In this document: positions 52,124-62,197 of the stretch, piece after piece
Position numbering within the stretch: the first letter of the stretch is position 1
Layout of the letters: the number at the start of each line of letters is the position of its first letter
Translations under genes and position numbers: made by a program
The notes under the pieces: model-generated
Databases searched by the model: none
The model's input: the letters and a program-made list of their open reading frames with translations, nothing else
What the model was told of the DNA's origin: nothing
DNA from: Vigna angularis
Taxonomy: Eukaryota; Streptophyta; Magnoliopsida; Fabales; Fabaceae
Assembly: GCF_016808095.1 (NCBI RefSeq)
Contig: NC_068971.1
Span: 35,321,131-35,385,130 of the forward strand
Length of the DNA: 64,000 nucleotides
Direction of reading: 5' to 3'

Positions 52124-52404
52124 GGCCTTGTTCTTTTGAGTGGATTTGAGGGAGTGGATTTGAAGATAAATTTTTTTATCGTTTATTTGAGTGAATTTGG
52201 AGGTAAATGAGAGTGAATTTGAAAATAATTTTTTTTAATTTGTCACGTCAATACAATTCTATACTAATTCTCACAAATTTTATTTCCAAATTCACTCTCT
52301 TTTACCTCCAAATTCACTCAAATAAACGACAAAAAAAATTATCTTCAAATCCTCTCAAATCCCCTCAAATCCACTCCCTCAAATCTACTCAAAAGAACAA
52401 GGCC
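52124..52404. mobile_element. Tourist-like MITE (PIF/Harbinger type), 281 bp
   Basis: Inverted termini GGCCTTGTTCTTTTGAGT match at both ends (exact apart from inner differences), with a TAA target duplication at 52121-52123 and 52405-52407. It sits inside the right inverted repeat of element C: removing it restores the counterpart of 'ctttaagtatcacacgattt' in the left arm. The body is a near-palindrome with no ORF. Confidence 0.92.
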
Positions 52405-52440
52405 TAAGAGACGAGAAACATATTTAACCCTACTTTTATA

Positions 52441-53253
52441 TTTGAACATATACTACAATGTCGTATGCTTACACATCGATTTTTAAATACAAACTCTTTT
52501 CAAAGGTTAAAAATGGACAACATGAGAATAAAATAAAACGTTGTTGGTAGTATAATATAGTTTACTTTTTCAAGAACTCTAAATACAAAAAAAATATATA
52601 TACACAGTCAATTGATTAAAGATTACTTTAAACATTAATGTTAAAATTGTTAATGTAAATATCAACAACCTGATATATATGAAAAATCAGCAAATTAAAT
52701 ATTTTTCTACAAACATTTTTAAGAAACTAATCAATGAAAAATAAAATATTTTTCAATTAAAATTAACTTGTACATAAAGTAGCTTATATAAAACTTTTGA
52801 GCTAAATTTAAAAAAGAAATATTTTTTAACTTATTTATAAAATATAAATTTTTCAAGACAATTTTCCCTTTTTTATATTTTAAAATTATTAAGCAGACCT
52901 ATCATTTAATTATTGTATGATTGTATTTATTTGTCTTTTAGTAGAATATAATTTATTTCTTGAAAATTCAATTCAATAAAATGATGAAATTGATTTGGTA
53001 CCACATTTCTCAAGAGAAGTGAGAGAGATTGGTAGTTGTTGCACCAGATCCCTCCTCAGTGACCATCATTGGTTCACTACTTCAACACCAAAGTCCATTC
53101 ACTCCCTTCACCTACCAGCAAGCTGATAAATACCCTTTCTCTTTCATACTATTTATTCCATCACTTCTCAATTTTCTTCCTTATATACTACTTCGTCTCC
53201 TCTTCTCCCTTCGCACGCCCATTTTCCTCATCACTTCACTCATCATTCAAATC
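52441..53253 (+). promoter_or_regulatory. CBR1 upstream region and 5' UTR
   Basis: AT-rich sequence changes at about 53015 to C/T-rich sequence typical of a plant 5' leader, running to the ATG at 53254. The transcription start is probably around 53000. An open frame from 53029 passes in frame with the ATG, but its N-terminal part does not resemble the family and is taken as leader. Confidence 0.5.
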
Positions 53254-56200
53254 ATGGATTTCCTGCAATCTCCAGAAAATCAGATACTTCTCGGTGTGGC
53301 CGTGGCCGTAGTGGCTGTGGGGATTGGTGCTGTCTTTCTCTTTTCATCTAAGAAGCGCAAAGGTTTCACCTTTTTCAGCTTCATGTTCTCCCCATTTGGA
53401 ATTTGTGCTTTCTCTTTTGATTTATTCATAAGGGTCTTCTTTGTCTTAGTTCTACAAGTGAGAGAAGATCCGAAATGTTTTTTTTTAATGAAATTTGATG
53501 TGTACGAGGTGGTTCTAGTTTTTCAAAAGATGTTATTTCATTTTCTAAGAAAGGTCAATAGTGTTGGGGGAGAAAACCACTTACTCAAAGCATATTGCAA
53601 GGGATGGGAATAAGAAGAGAAAACAAGAGTCATTGAATTTTTTGCCGTATTCTGATCTTATATTACAGTTAACTCCTTACTAACTTTCTGTTATTAGATT
53701 TTGCAATCTGAATTATTCATGACCATCTCCCTTAATTCATACTTCTCAATGATACAACTTTTTACTAAGAGCTACAGCGTTTTCAATCTTCAGTGGTTTG
53801 GTCAGGAGATCTGTTATTTGATCTTCTGTCTTTCAATCGACCAGTTCCCGTTATTCACTTGGTCTCTCAAGTAATGCAATCTTGTCTCTGTGTTTGCTCC
53901 TTCCTTGTGCTACTGAATTTTTGGCTTGGGGAAGTGCTAAAATATTGTCAACAGCAAGTTTCATTGGTTCTTCCATTTCCAAGTTCATGTGCTCGAGTAA
54001 GGTTTGAAGCCACACAGCCTGGCATGCCCCTGGTGATGCAACAATATATTCTGCCTCACACGACGAAAGAGCTACGACTGAATGTTTTTTTTGTTGAACA
54101 CCATGATAAGGCAGTGTTTCATAGCTGAAAAACATAGCCACCTGTACTCTTCCTATCATCTTTGTCTCACACCAATCTGAGTATGTGGAATTCTACATTC
54201 TGCTAGAGTTTTAGCTTGATTACAGTTATGCATATTGAAATTGAATCTCTTCACTACGTCACATGCACACCTTATTTTTTTGATGAAGAAACAATCCCTT
54301 ACTAATATATAGAGATTCCAGGCCCAAAAAATACGAGTTTCCCTAATCTATCATCTTAATCTCTTGTTTCATTTTCCTTTTGAATTCTACAATCTCTTGC
54401 TTGTACCCATTATTCCATTCACATAGATTTCGTACTCGTTTTTGCACTCCACAAAGCCTTTTTCAGATAAGAATGAATCAATTCTCCTATTCCATGTCTG
54501 GAAATTGATCCATCTGGACTCACCTAGATTTTGTAGATCCATTTCACTGGTATAGGCTTTTTTGTGTGGAGGTACCAAATCCCCTGTATTGTTCTTCTCA
54601 ATCGACTTCAATTCCACTATCGTAGAAACTACACATTTTCTGTTCTTTAATGGCTTCTTCAAAGTTAATTGGTTTAGCAACTCTCCTTCACTTGTTAATG
54701 CATTATCTGAGAACCTTTCAAAATCAGGCAATCACCATAGTGGCACCCTATTTCTCTGTGGTCTCACAAAAGATTGTTTTTGTCCAGAGTGTTGATCACA
54801 CTTCTCTACACCATCCTCGTCTTGTTGACCAAGATTAAAGTCCGATCCTCTCCAAATTGGATCGGATTATATTATTATGACTTCCTTTTCTCTTCAGTTA
54901 TATGCTTAAAGCAAGAAGACTCAAATACCATTAAATGATCATCTTCCCGTCCTCACTTCTAGAGTTGTTCACTTCAATCTCCTTGTTGCACTTCTATTCA
55001 AGATGTAAATCATAGCTTCTTACCTAAAATTATTTGGCAATAACTTTCTATTCAGCAAAGCCGTCACCATGTTCATCACAGTTATGTTCCTCCTTTCAGT
55101 TACTGCATTGTGTTGGGGTGTATATGGAACTATTACCCCATCAAAAATACCCCATTGATCACATACCTCTCGAAATTCTATTGAGTTATATTCACCACCT
55201 CCATTTGTCCTTAGTATCTTTATTTTCTTTCCACATTGCTTCTCTACCATGACCTACCTGACCTTTATATGTAGGATTAATTTCGCTTTTCTGTATGTTT
55301 GATATAAGGAACTCTTATAAATTAATGAATGCTCTAAGAGATGAATCACTCTCCTAAGCATATTTCCCATACTTCTATCTCAAGCAGTGTGCCTACCAGC
55401 CCTACACCGCTTCAGTTTGTGTATTATTGGTTGGAGAGTGCTCATTGAGTTTGTGTAGTAAGTTCAGTATGATTTTCGTTGGAATGGATCTGATGTGTAA
55501 TATTTTGGGTTTATTTTCTGTTCATGCACCTTGTTGTTGCATGTTTTTCCCTACGTTAGTTTTGGCTGGTTGTTTTTCTGATCAGTGAGTATATGTTGGC
55601 CTCTTATTCTGGCAGAATTTTCATGTCAAAAGTATGTCTCATGTGTTTGGGGTTTTCTATCTATTTTTTTGTTGTAATGCTTTAGCACACGATTTTTTTT
55701 ATATTAACTTTTTTGGAATCATAAGGAAAACTTTCAGCTTTTTACCTGTTATTAGTCAACCTTGCTCTGAGTTTAGGTTTATTACACGCTGGTTGCTCTT
55801 GTGGTTATTCTATATTTCTGTTCCAAAAGTAGAGTTTCTGTTTGGATTGATTGTGTTTCCTTTTAGTGACTTAGGGGTTGTTCAGCAGAATTATACGGTC
55901 ATGATTCAGGAGTCCATCACTAATTACATAAATGGGTGACCATGCTGTGTCTGATAGAGTTGGCAGTGGTATTTTCTGATTGAGTTGGCCAAAAAATTGT
56001 ACTTTCCTCTTCACTGAGTCCATTGTTCTTGGAAAATAGAATTTCTCATTACATGGAGTCATGTTTACGCTTCAGAAAGTGAAATATCTTAAATAAATCT
56101 TTGACTATGAATTTAAGTTATACTAAAGCTTGGTGGCAGCCTGAAATAATGTAAAACTAAATGCACTTAACCTTTGGACATGCTAAATTTGGTTATACTA

Positions 56201-59200
56201 TATACTTAAAAGTGTTAATTCATGTCTTTCACATGCTTATAGGTTGCTTGGATCCGGAGAACTTTAAACAGTTCAAACTTGTTAAGCGGTCACAGCTGAG
56301 CCATAATGTTGCAAAGTTCACATTTGCCCTCCCAACACCTACATCTGTTTTGGGTCTTCCAATTGGGCAACACATAAGTTGCAGGTTCTGTTGTCTGGTT
56401 TTTTTATTTTTTTTGTATATTTTCCTTGTTACTGATTAGTTCAACTTGTATTTGTGTTTAATTCAGTATCTGCACAATTTGTTCTCTAAATACTTGCTGA
56501 GAATAGCTATTGCAATTGCATCATTACTTCGATAATTAATATTTATGGCGAAACTCTTTCCTTTTTTAGTTTTTTATCAATGTTTGTTGACACATTATGA
56601 ACAAACAACTTTTGAAACAGGGGTAAAGATGCACAAGGTGAAGAGGTTATCAAACCGTATACCCCTACTACTTTGGATTCTGATGTTGGACATTTTGAAC
56701 TAGTTATTAAGGTATATTCAGAATCCATTCTTCATCCTTATGCTTTTCCTAACTCTCTATTATTTTTCTTTCTCTCCCTTGACTAATTGGTTTTCTGTCT
56801 GAAATATGCATTATTAGATGTACCCACAAGGTAGGATGTCTCACCATTTCCGTGAGTTGCGAGTTGGTGACTTCCTTGCTGTGAGAGGACCCAAGGTAAA
56901 TCTTTCTTCTACCATTTAAGAGGGACGGACTATTTTGGTTTGAGAAAACTCTCTGGTTTGTTTTCACAAATATTTTTCTTCCGCCACTTCCATACTTTAT
57001 TCTCCCACCCCCATATTATAATAATGACCTATGTGCCCTTGTTATAATATATCTGGAATATTCTAGATCATGTAATCTGGAATAATATTTTTGACTAATC
57101 CAGAACAGTATTTTGGATTGTATAATCTAGAACAATATTTCTGACTATGTAATACTGGATTACATAACGTGGAATATAGTTCTAAATTATATAATACGAA
57201 ATATACTTGGGATAATTCCGGATTGCATAATCCGAAAATGTCCCAAATTACATGTTCTTAAATATGTTTCGAATTGATTGAGGTGTTATAATGGGACAGG
57301 TTAGTCACTTTATATATTATGGGGTGAAGGAAGCAACACCCTTTCACAAATAAGTACAAAATCAAAGGCCTTTTCTCACTAAGTAAGGTCAGTTAAATGG
57401 ATCACTTGACATAATTCAGCTTTGTTAGAGACTAAAATCTTCGGAGATATTATTTACCAGGAGACCCCTCTTAGCAACTTCCTTAAAAGTGGGATCACTA
57501 ATACGTAGTAATTAAAATAATGCTACCTTGTTTCCTGTTTTCAAGGATTTCATTTCGCCATTTTGTGTACAGATATTTGAAAATCGGAAACAAAATGAGA
57601 ACTAGGTGATATTTCTGTAGTTATTTATTGGTGAAAATAGGTAATGAATACAGAAAACGTTTTGTCCAGCCAAACAAGTCCTTTTTTTGTTGCATTTTGT
57701 TAACAATATGTTGCCACACTGTTCAAATATAATAAAATGAATAAAAAATGGGGAAAATAATTTGTTAAAATAGAAAATATTTTACCATTATTTAAATTTT
57801 TCTGTACTGTAAAGTTATGATGTCCATATTGTGTGTTCATATATAATAAAAATATATTTGAAAAGTATTTTCTTGATATTAGGTGAAATAAATTGAAAAA
57901 TTAACTTCTTTTAGATTAAGGTGATGAAATAAAAAAAAAACAAACTGAAAGCAAGTTTGCTTCAATTTGATTTACTTTATTATTTTAAATTTTATTTATA
58001 TATTACAAGGGACTATGCATATGTTTAGTCTTTGAAAATATTTTAAAAATATTATATGACTGCCCCAACAACTTTAGTTGTAATTGTAAACTTGCAATGA
58101 ATATTTGATAGTGACATACATGGTTTTGGCTAGTCTTTAATTTTTCATGTCTATTTCTTAGATCCAAGTGATTTTTGTAGGCTCTGCATAGATAATCCCT
58201 TTGATTTAGCAATTTTGTAGGCTCTTCTTCTCATTTTCCATTTGTGTTAAGCAAATTTTCATTTCCCTCTTTTTTTACTTAGTTGTATGCATTTCCATAT
58301 TCACCATATTCATAATGTCTGCTACAAAATGAAAGACTTGTTATTTAGATAGTTGGACTTTAACATTATTGCTTCCAGGGACGTTTTAAATATCAACCTG
58401 GTGAGGTCAGGGCATTTGGTATGCTTGCTGGAGGGTCGGGAATCACCCCAATGTTCCAAGTATGTCATTAACACACTGGTCTTTTGTTCATCATTAAGAG
58501 GAAATTCCTATCACACAGTTCTGTGTAACTAATTTGTTTGTTTCTTGTGGCTGAAGGTTGCTAGAGCTATATTAGAAAACCCTAATGACAAGACCAAAGT
58601 ACATCTTATCTACGCCAATGTTACATATGAGGATATTCTTTTGAAGGTAATTAACATTTGTCCTTTCATTTCGTATATGACATTGCTCATTTAATTTGAG
58701 AATATGTGATTAATGCATTGCTTCGCGGCGGCTATAAGTTCTAGGACATTATGTTGAATGAAAGTGCAATTTTTGTTCATTAAATAACTGTTGGAACGTC
58801 CCACATCGACTAGAGATAAGGCTAATTTAGAGTATATAAGTGGGTGCAAACCTCACTTTATAAGTTAGTTTTGTGGGATCGAGTTAGGCTTAAAATCCAT
58901 TTCTTAACATGGTATCAGAGCCCGATTATAGCCTATCCTAATGATAATATACCTCAGCGTGAGAGGAGTGTGTGCCAATTTAGAGTATATAAGTGAGGGT
59001 GCAAACTTCACCTTACAAGCCGGTTTTGTGGAGTTGAGTTAGGCTTAAAGTTCACTTCTTAACAATAACAAACTTTGATTCCATATATAGAAAAATTCCA
59101 TATTGTTTTCTATTTTTGATGTTTTGAATAGGAAACAGTGAAAGACAAACTTTGATTGTTGACACTGTTTTCTACCTAAAACTTTGAAAACAAAGGACAA

Positions 59201-60261
59201 AACAAAATCAAGGTGACATTTTTATGGTTAAAATTGAAAAAACAACTAATGAAATAAGACAACGTTTTGTTAAGTAAACAGACAGTTAGTGTTCCATACA
59301 TTTTTCGCGCACAGGAGCAAGCATTATACTCATGGAAGGAGCTTTTGAGTGCCTTCCAATACTGTAGAAATCTATAAATTTTTATAGAGTGAAAGAATTG
59401 AACAACTGCTTTCCTGCACAGCATATATTTACTTTTCTCAGCTGTTATTTCTTTCTGTCAATGCATCATAGACTAAGTTTTTACCACAAATTTCTCTCAC
59501 CGGCAATCCCATGATATTGAAACTTGTCAACAATGAAAGTCCACTTATTTGTATGTACAGGAAGAACTTGATGGTCTTGCTTCTAACTATCCAGATCAAT
59601 TCAAAGTATACTACGTCTTAAATCAGGTTAGTTCTCATGGCACATGGAACTATAATTTGCTTATCTATTTCATTTGTTGCTTTTGCTTTGTTTCTTGGAA
59701 GGACCATGCAAAATCTTGGTCTTGATGGCATCGAATAACAAAGTGCCAGGAAGATTATAAAAATGCAGTTCTTCAAGATTTTGTTTATAAATTTACAGCA
59801 AGGACAAAACTTCATCGGACTTGTGGAATAAATTAGTGGAACTTGACCATTATCTTTATCTCTTTTTCTTCATCCATAACCTAAACCTATAATTCTTAAC
59901 AGCTATATCTAATGGTTATTTGTTTTGATGTTGTGTCCTTGAATTATGTTATGTAATCTGCCTAGCCCCCGGAGGTTTGGGATGGTGGTGTTGGATTTGT
60001 GACTAAGGAGATGATTCAAGCACATTGCCCTGCTCCAGCCCCTGATGTTAAGGTAAATTGTTTCACTGTTTCACATATTACTGCAAAAAGGTGTTACCAT
60101 GTTTTCTTTGCTAATCATCACGTGAAAAGGAAGATAACTGATTAATCATGTCTCTTGCGGATTTTCAGATCCTGAGATGTGGGCCACCACCTATGAACAA
60201 GGCCATGGCTGCAAACCTTGATGCTCTTGAATATGCTTCTGAGATGCAGTTCCAGTTCTGA
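53254..60261 (+). CDS. CBR1: NADH-cytochrome b5 reductase 1
   Basis: Nine exons: 53254-53362, 56243-56384, 56621-56711, 56818-56895, 58379-58459, 58557-58646, 59561-59626, 59966-60052 and 60169-60261. All are GT-AG and in phase, giving 278 residues (Arabidopsis CBR1 is about 281). The enzyme passes electrons from NADH through FAD to cytochrome b5 at the ER or outer mitochondrial membrane, serving fatty-acid desaturation and related reactions. A hydrophobic anchor lies near residues 10-31. The flavin-binding KPYTPTT is at about 95-101, the NADH-site GGSGITPMF at 158-166 and [10 protein letters not shown] at 252-261. It ends in MQFQF as is usual. Intron 1 (2.9 kb) holds a copia remnant and intron 6 a TRIM. 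The start codon is set by the family N-terminus. Confidence 0.96.
53851..55250 (-). pseudogene. Ty1/copia remnant inside CBR1 intron 1
   Basis: Minus-strand pieces run from integrase (55250-55020: [31 protein letters not shown]) through a linker (54840-54387: [15 protein letters not shown]) to RNase H (54159-53851: [20 protein letters not shown], later [12 protein letters not shown]). Nearly all RT between them is deleted. It lies antisense to the host gene. Splice sites of CBR1 exon 1 and exon 2 are untouched. Confidence 0.8.
57030..57290. repeat. Degenerate 'taatctggaa/tggattata' repeats in CBR1 intron 4
   Basis: About eight short, partly inverted phrases such as 'tgtaatctggaataatattt', 'tggattgtataatctagaac' and 'ccggattgcataatccgaaa' are spaced 20-40 bases apart. 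This resembles a decayed MITE or local array; ends cannot be set. Confidence 0.45.
58789..59064 (+). mobile_element. TRIM retrotransposon in CBR1 intron 6
   Basis: A 121-bp LTR (58789-58909, TGTTGGAACGTCCC to TTCTTAACA) is followed by a perfect initiator-Met primer site TGGTATCAGAGC (58910-58921), a 50-base interior with a purine-rich end, and a second LTR that lacks its first 35 bases or so (to 59064). A 5-bp target duplication 'ataac' flanks it (58784-58788 and 59065-59069). There are no coding frames, as usual for TRIMs, which move using proteins of other elements. Same orientation as CBR1. Confidence 0.9.
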
Positions 60262-60614
60262 TTCTTCATTGGGGTGATTAACATTGCATGCATTTCATGG
60301 CCTTGGCCATTGAAAACCTTAGAACAACAATTTGTTTTATTTTTCCTGGCTATGAATATGTGAAGAATCCAACATTGCATTTAGCACAGAAATTCAGAGT
60401 TGAAGTCTGAAATAATTGATTCTGTATGAAATGAGATTGATAATATTACCCTGTTCTAGAGTTGCAATTTATAAATTAGACTTATTAGTTTTGACTAAAA
60501 TTTTTATCACTTTGGCATATTTTTCAGACAGATGCAAAGATCTTGAGTTAAAATCAGTCTTCAATTTTTAGACAAGATTGAAGGTACTAATTCATGGGAA
60601 TGGATAAAAACATG

Positions 60615-60693
<79 letters not shown>

Positions 60694-60750
60694 GCTTGTT
60701 TGTACCATTAATTTTTCATATAGTAATAATTTTTTCTTTTTAGTATGTAA
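60262..60750. other. CBR1 3' UTR, spacer and (AT)n microsatellite
   Basis: The 3' UTR probably extends to about 60480. An (AT)n run of about 77 bases lies at 60615-60691. No gene is present before element B. Confidence 0.6.
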
Positions 60751-60759
60751 AAAAATAAA

Positions 60760-62188
60760 GGTTAAACCCCTTTAGAAGTCTCTATTTTTATGGGTTTTTT
60801 CCAGTTAGATCTTCGTCTGATTGGTTTTACTAATTTAGTTCTTAAAAGTGAAAAATTGACTTAATTGGATCCCCTGCCGTTAAATTGGCTTAACGGAGTT
60901 GAGTTTTTAATGACTTGGAATGTTGATATGGATCATTTTTTAAATGTGGCATTGAGAGAGCTTTATACGTGGAATATATAATTAAAAAAAATTCTAAGAA
61001 TTGAAACCCAAGGTTCATTGTCTTCAACCTTACCAATCTAACAACAGGCGTTGACAATGCAACACTCTTTTGATTCCACAATTATTCTTGTGGACCTGCG
61101 ATTCTCGCAATTATGGCCATCGTGCAACTCTATTCCCTAACTTTCACTCGTTCCTCCACACTCCCTTCCTTCACCTCTCCATTGATTTTCGTCACCGCCT
61201 GCCGCAACTTTGCTGCACTATCGCACTACTCTGGCCTTCGGCTCCGAGCCACTGTTGGAACCGTTTTTTCGACTCGTGCCACCTCGAGAATCGTTGCTCA
61301 TGGCGGACGCATTGCTTGCGAGGCACAAGATACCGCCGTCAAAGGTTACGTTTCAATTTCGTTGCGAAGATTTGTTGTTTTGGTTCTATGCGAGTTTTGT
61401 GATGTCGTTTTGATATGTTAGATGTTTTGTGAAATTTTCTTTGCGTTGTGCGGATGTGGAATGTTAGAATGATTGAATAATTCCAAAGATTATGCTAATT
61501 ATTTAGCCTTTGAGCATTTTGGCGAGTGAAGCCAAGAAAAAGTAGAACATGTTTTTTTTTCTCCCGCCGAGGTGAATCAATCTTGATAACTTTTTCTCAT
61601 TTCAATTTTGTTTTATGTTTCTAAACATTTCAAATGATAATCAAAGTTTAGGCAGAGTGCCATATTTTGTTTTTGCAATCCATGGAGTACTCAGAGTATG
61701 CAGAAGTTGCCGGGACTCCTTGTCTAGGGTATTGAAGAAGATACAGAGTATGGGATGGGAAGAATGAGAATATTGAAGAAGATACAGAGTATGAGATTGG
61801 AAGAAGAGGCGGCAGAGTATGGCTTGCATCTAGGTTTCGCGTATAGGGTTCTTCAAGTTATGAAATTTCATAAATGTAATTTGAAATTGATTTTTGGATT
61901 TCTTCTCACATGTTTGATGCATAAGGAAGAAGATTTATGGGTGATGGACAGGGAAGAGGATTTCTGAGTGGTGGAAATTTCACGTAACACCCTGCTTATG
62001 CCACGTATAAAAAAGTGTCCACGTCAACGTCCCAGGTTATAAAAAACTTAACCCCGTTAAGCCAATTTAACGACAGGACCCAATTGAGTCAAATTTTCAT
62101 TGTAAAGGACTAAATTAGCGAAATCGATAAGACGAAAATCTAACTGAGAAAAACCCATATAAATAAGGATTTCCGAAAGGATTTAACC
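60760..62188. mobile_element. Non-autonomous Mutator-like element B (Pack-MULE type), 1429 bp
   Basis: Terminal inverted repeats of about 170 bp begin GGTTAAACCC and GGTTAAATCC and contain 'tatgggttttt', 'ttaattggatcc' and 'taacggagttgag' segments mirrored at the right end. The family is shared with element A. A 9-bp target duplication 'aaaaataaa' flanks it (60751-60759 and 62189-62197); it is low-complexity but exact. The interior carries a thioredoxin-like first exon on the + strand and a two-copy 45-bp tandem repeat at about 61731-61800. No transposase. Confidence 0.85.
61113..61344 (+). pseudogene. Captured first exon of a chloroplast m-type thioredoxin gene
   Basis: The frame opens with ATG and 77 codons: a Ser/Thr/Arg-rich transit peptide (MAIVQLYSLTFTRSSTLPSF..., later SRIVAHGGRIACEAQDTAV), then a donor-like AAAG/GT at 61344/61345 and intron-like sequence. 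The CEAQ-x-TAV end is what precedes the thioredoxin domain in plant m-type thioredoxins, where an intron also falls. The catalytic WCGPC domain is not in the element. So only exon 1 and some intron were taken. It could still encode a plastid-targeting leader, but it is most simply a Pack-MULE gene fragment. Confidence 0.7.
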
Positions 62189-62197
62189 AAAAATAAA

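Larger units (their letters stand above)
50105..52430. mobile_element. Non-autonomous Mutator-like element C (Pack-MULE type)
   Basis: Terminal inverted repeats begin GGGTTAAATATGTTT and extend about 436 bp inward (50105-50540 against about 51712-52430, the latter carrying a nested MITE). A perfect 10-bp target duplication 'tacttttata' flanks it (50095-50104 and 52431-52440). The inner 290 bp of each arm is GC-rich and open in several frames (Arg/Pro/Ser-rich), unlike the surroundings. Between the arms lie about 700 bp of A-rich unclassified sequence and a RecQ-like helicase exon on the minus strand. No transposase was seen. Confidence 0.88.

Noticed and set aside
53029..53613. 194-codon frame spanning the CBR1 start
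   Set aside because: It joins the 5' leader, exon 1 and read-through into intron 1. The family N-terminus and splice donor support the ATG at 53254 and exon end at 53362.
58910..58921. tRNA-like string TGGTATCAGAGC
   Set aside because: It is the primer-binding site of a TRIM, complementary to initiator-Met tRNA, not a tRNA gene; no cloverleaf surrounds it.
60751..62197. Treating the thioredoxin-like frame as a working gene
   Set aside because: The redox domain with its WCGPC site is absent and the exon lies wholly between Mutator-type inverted repeats.
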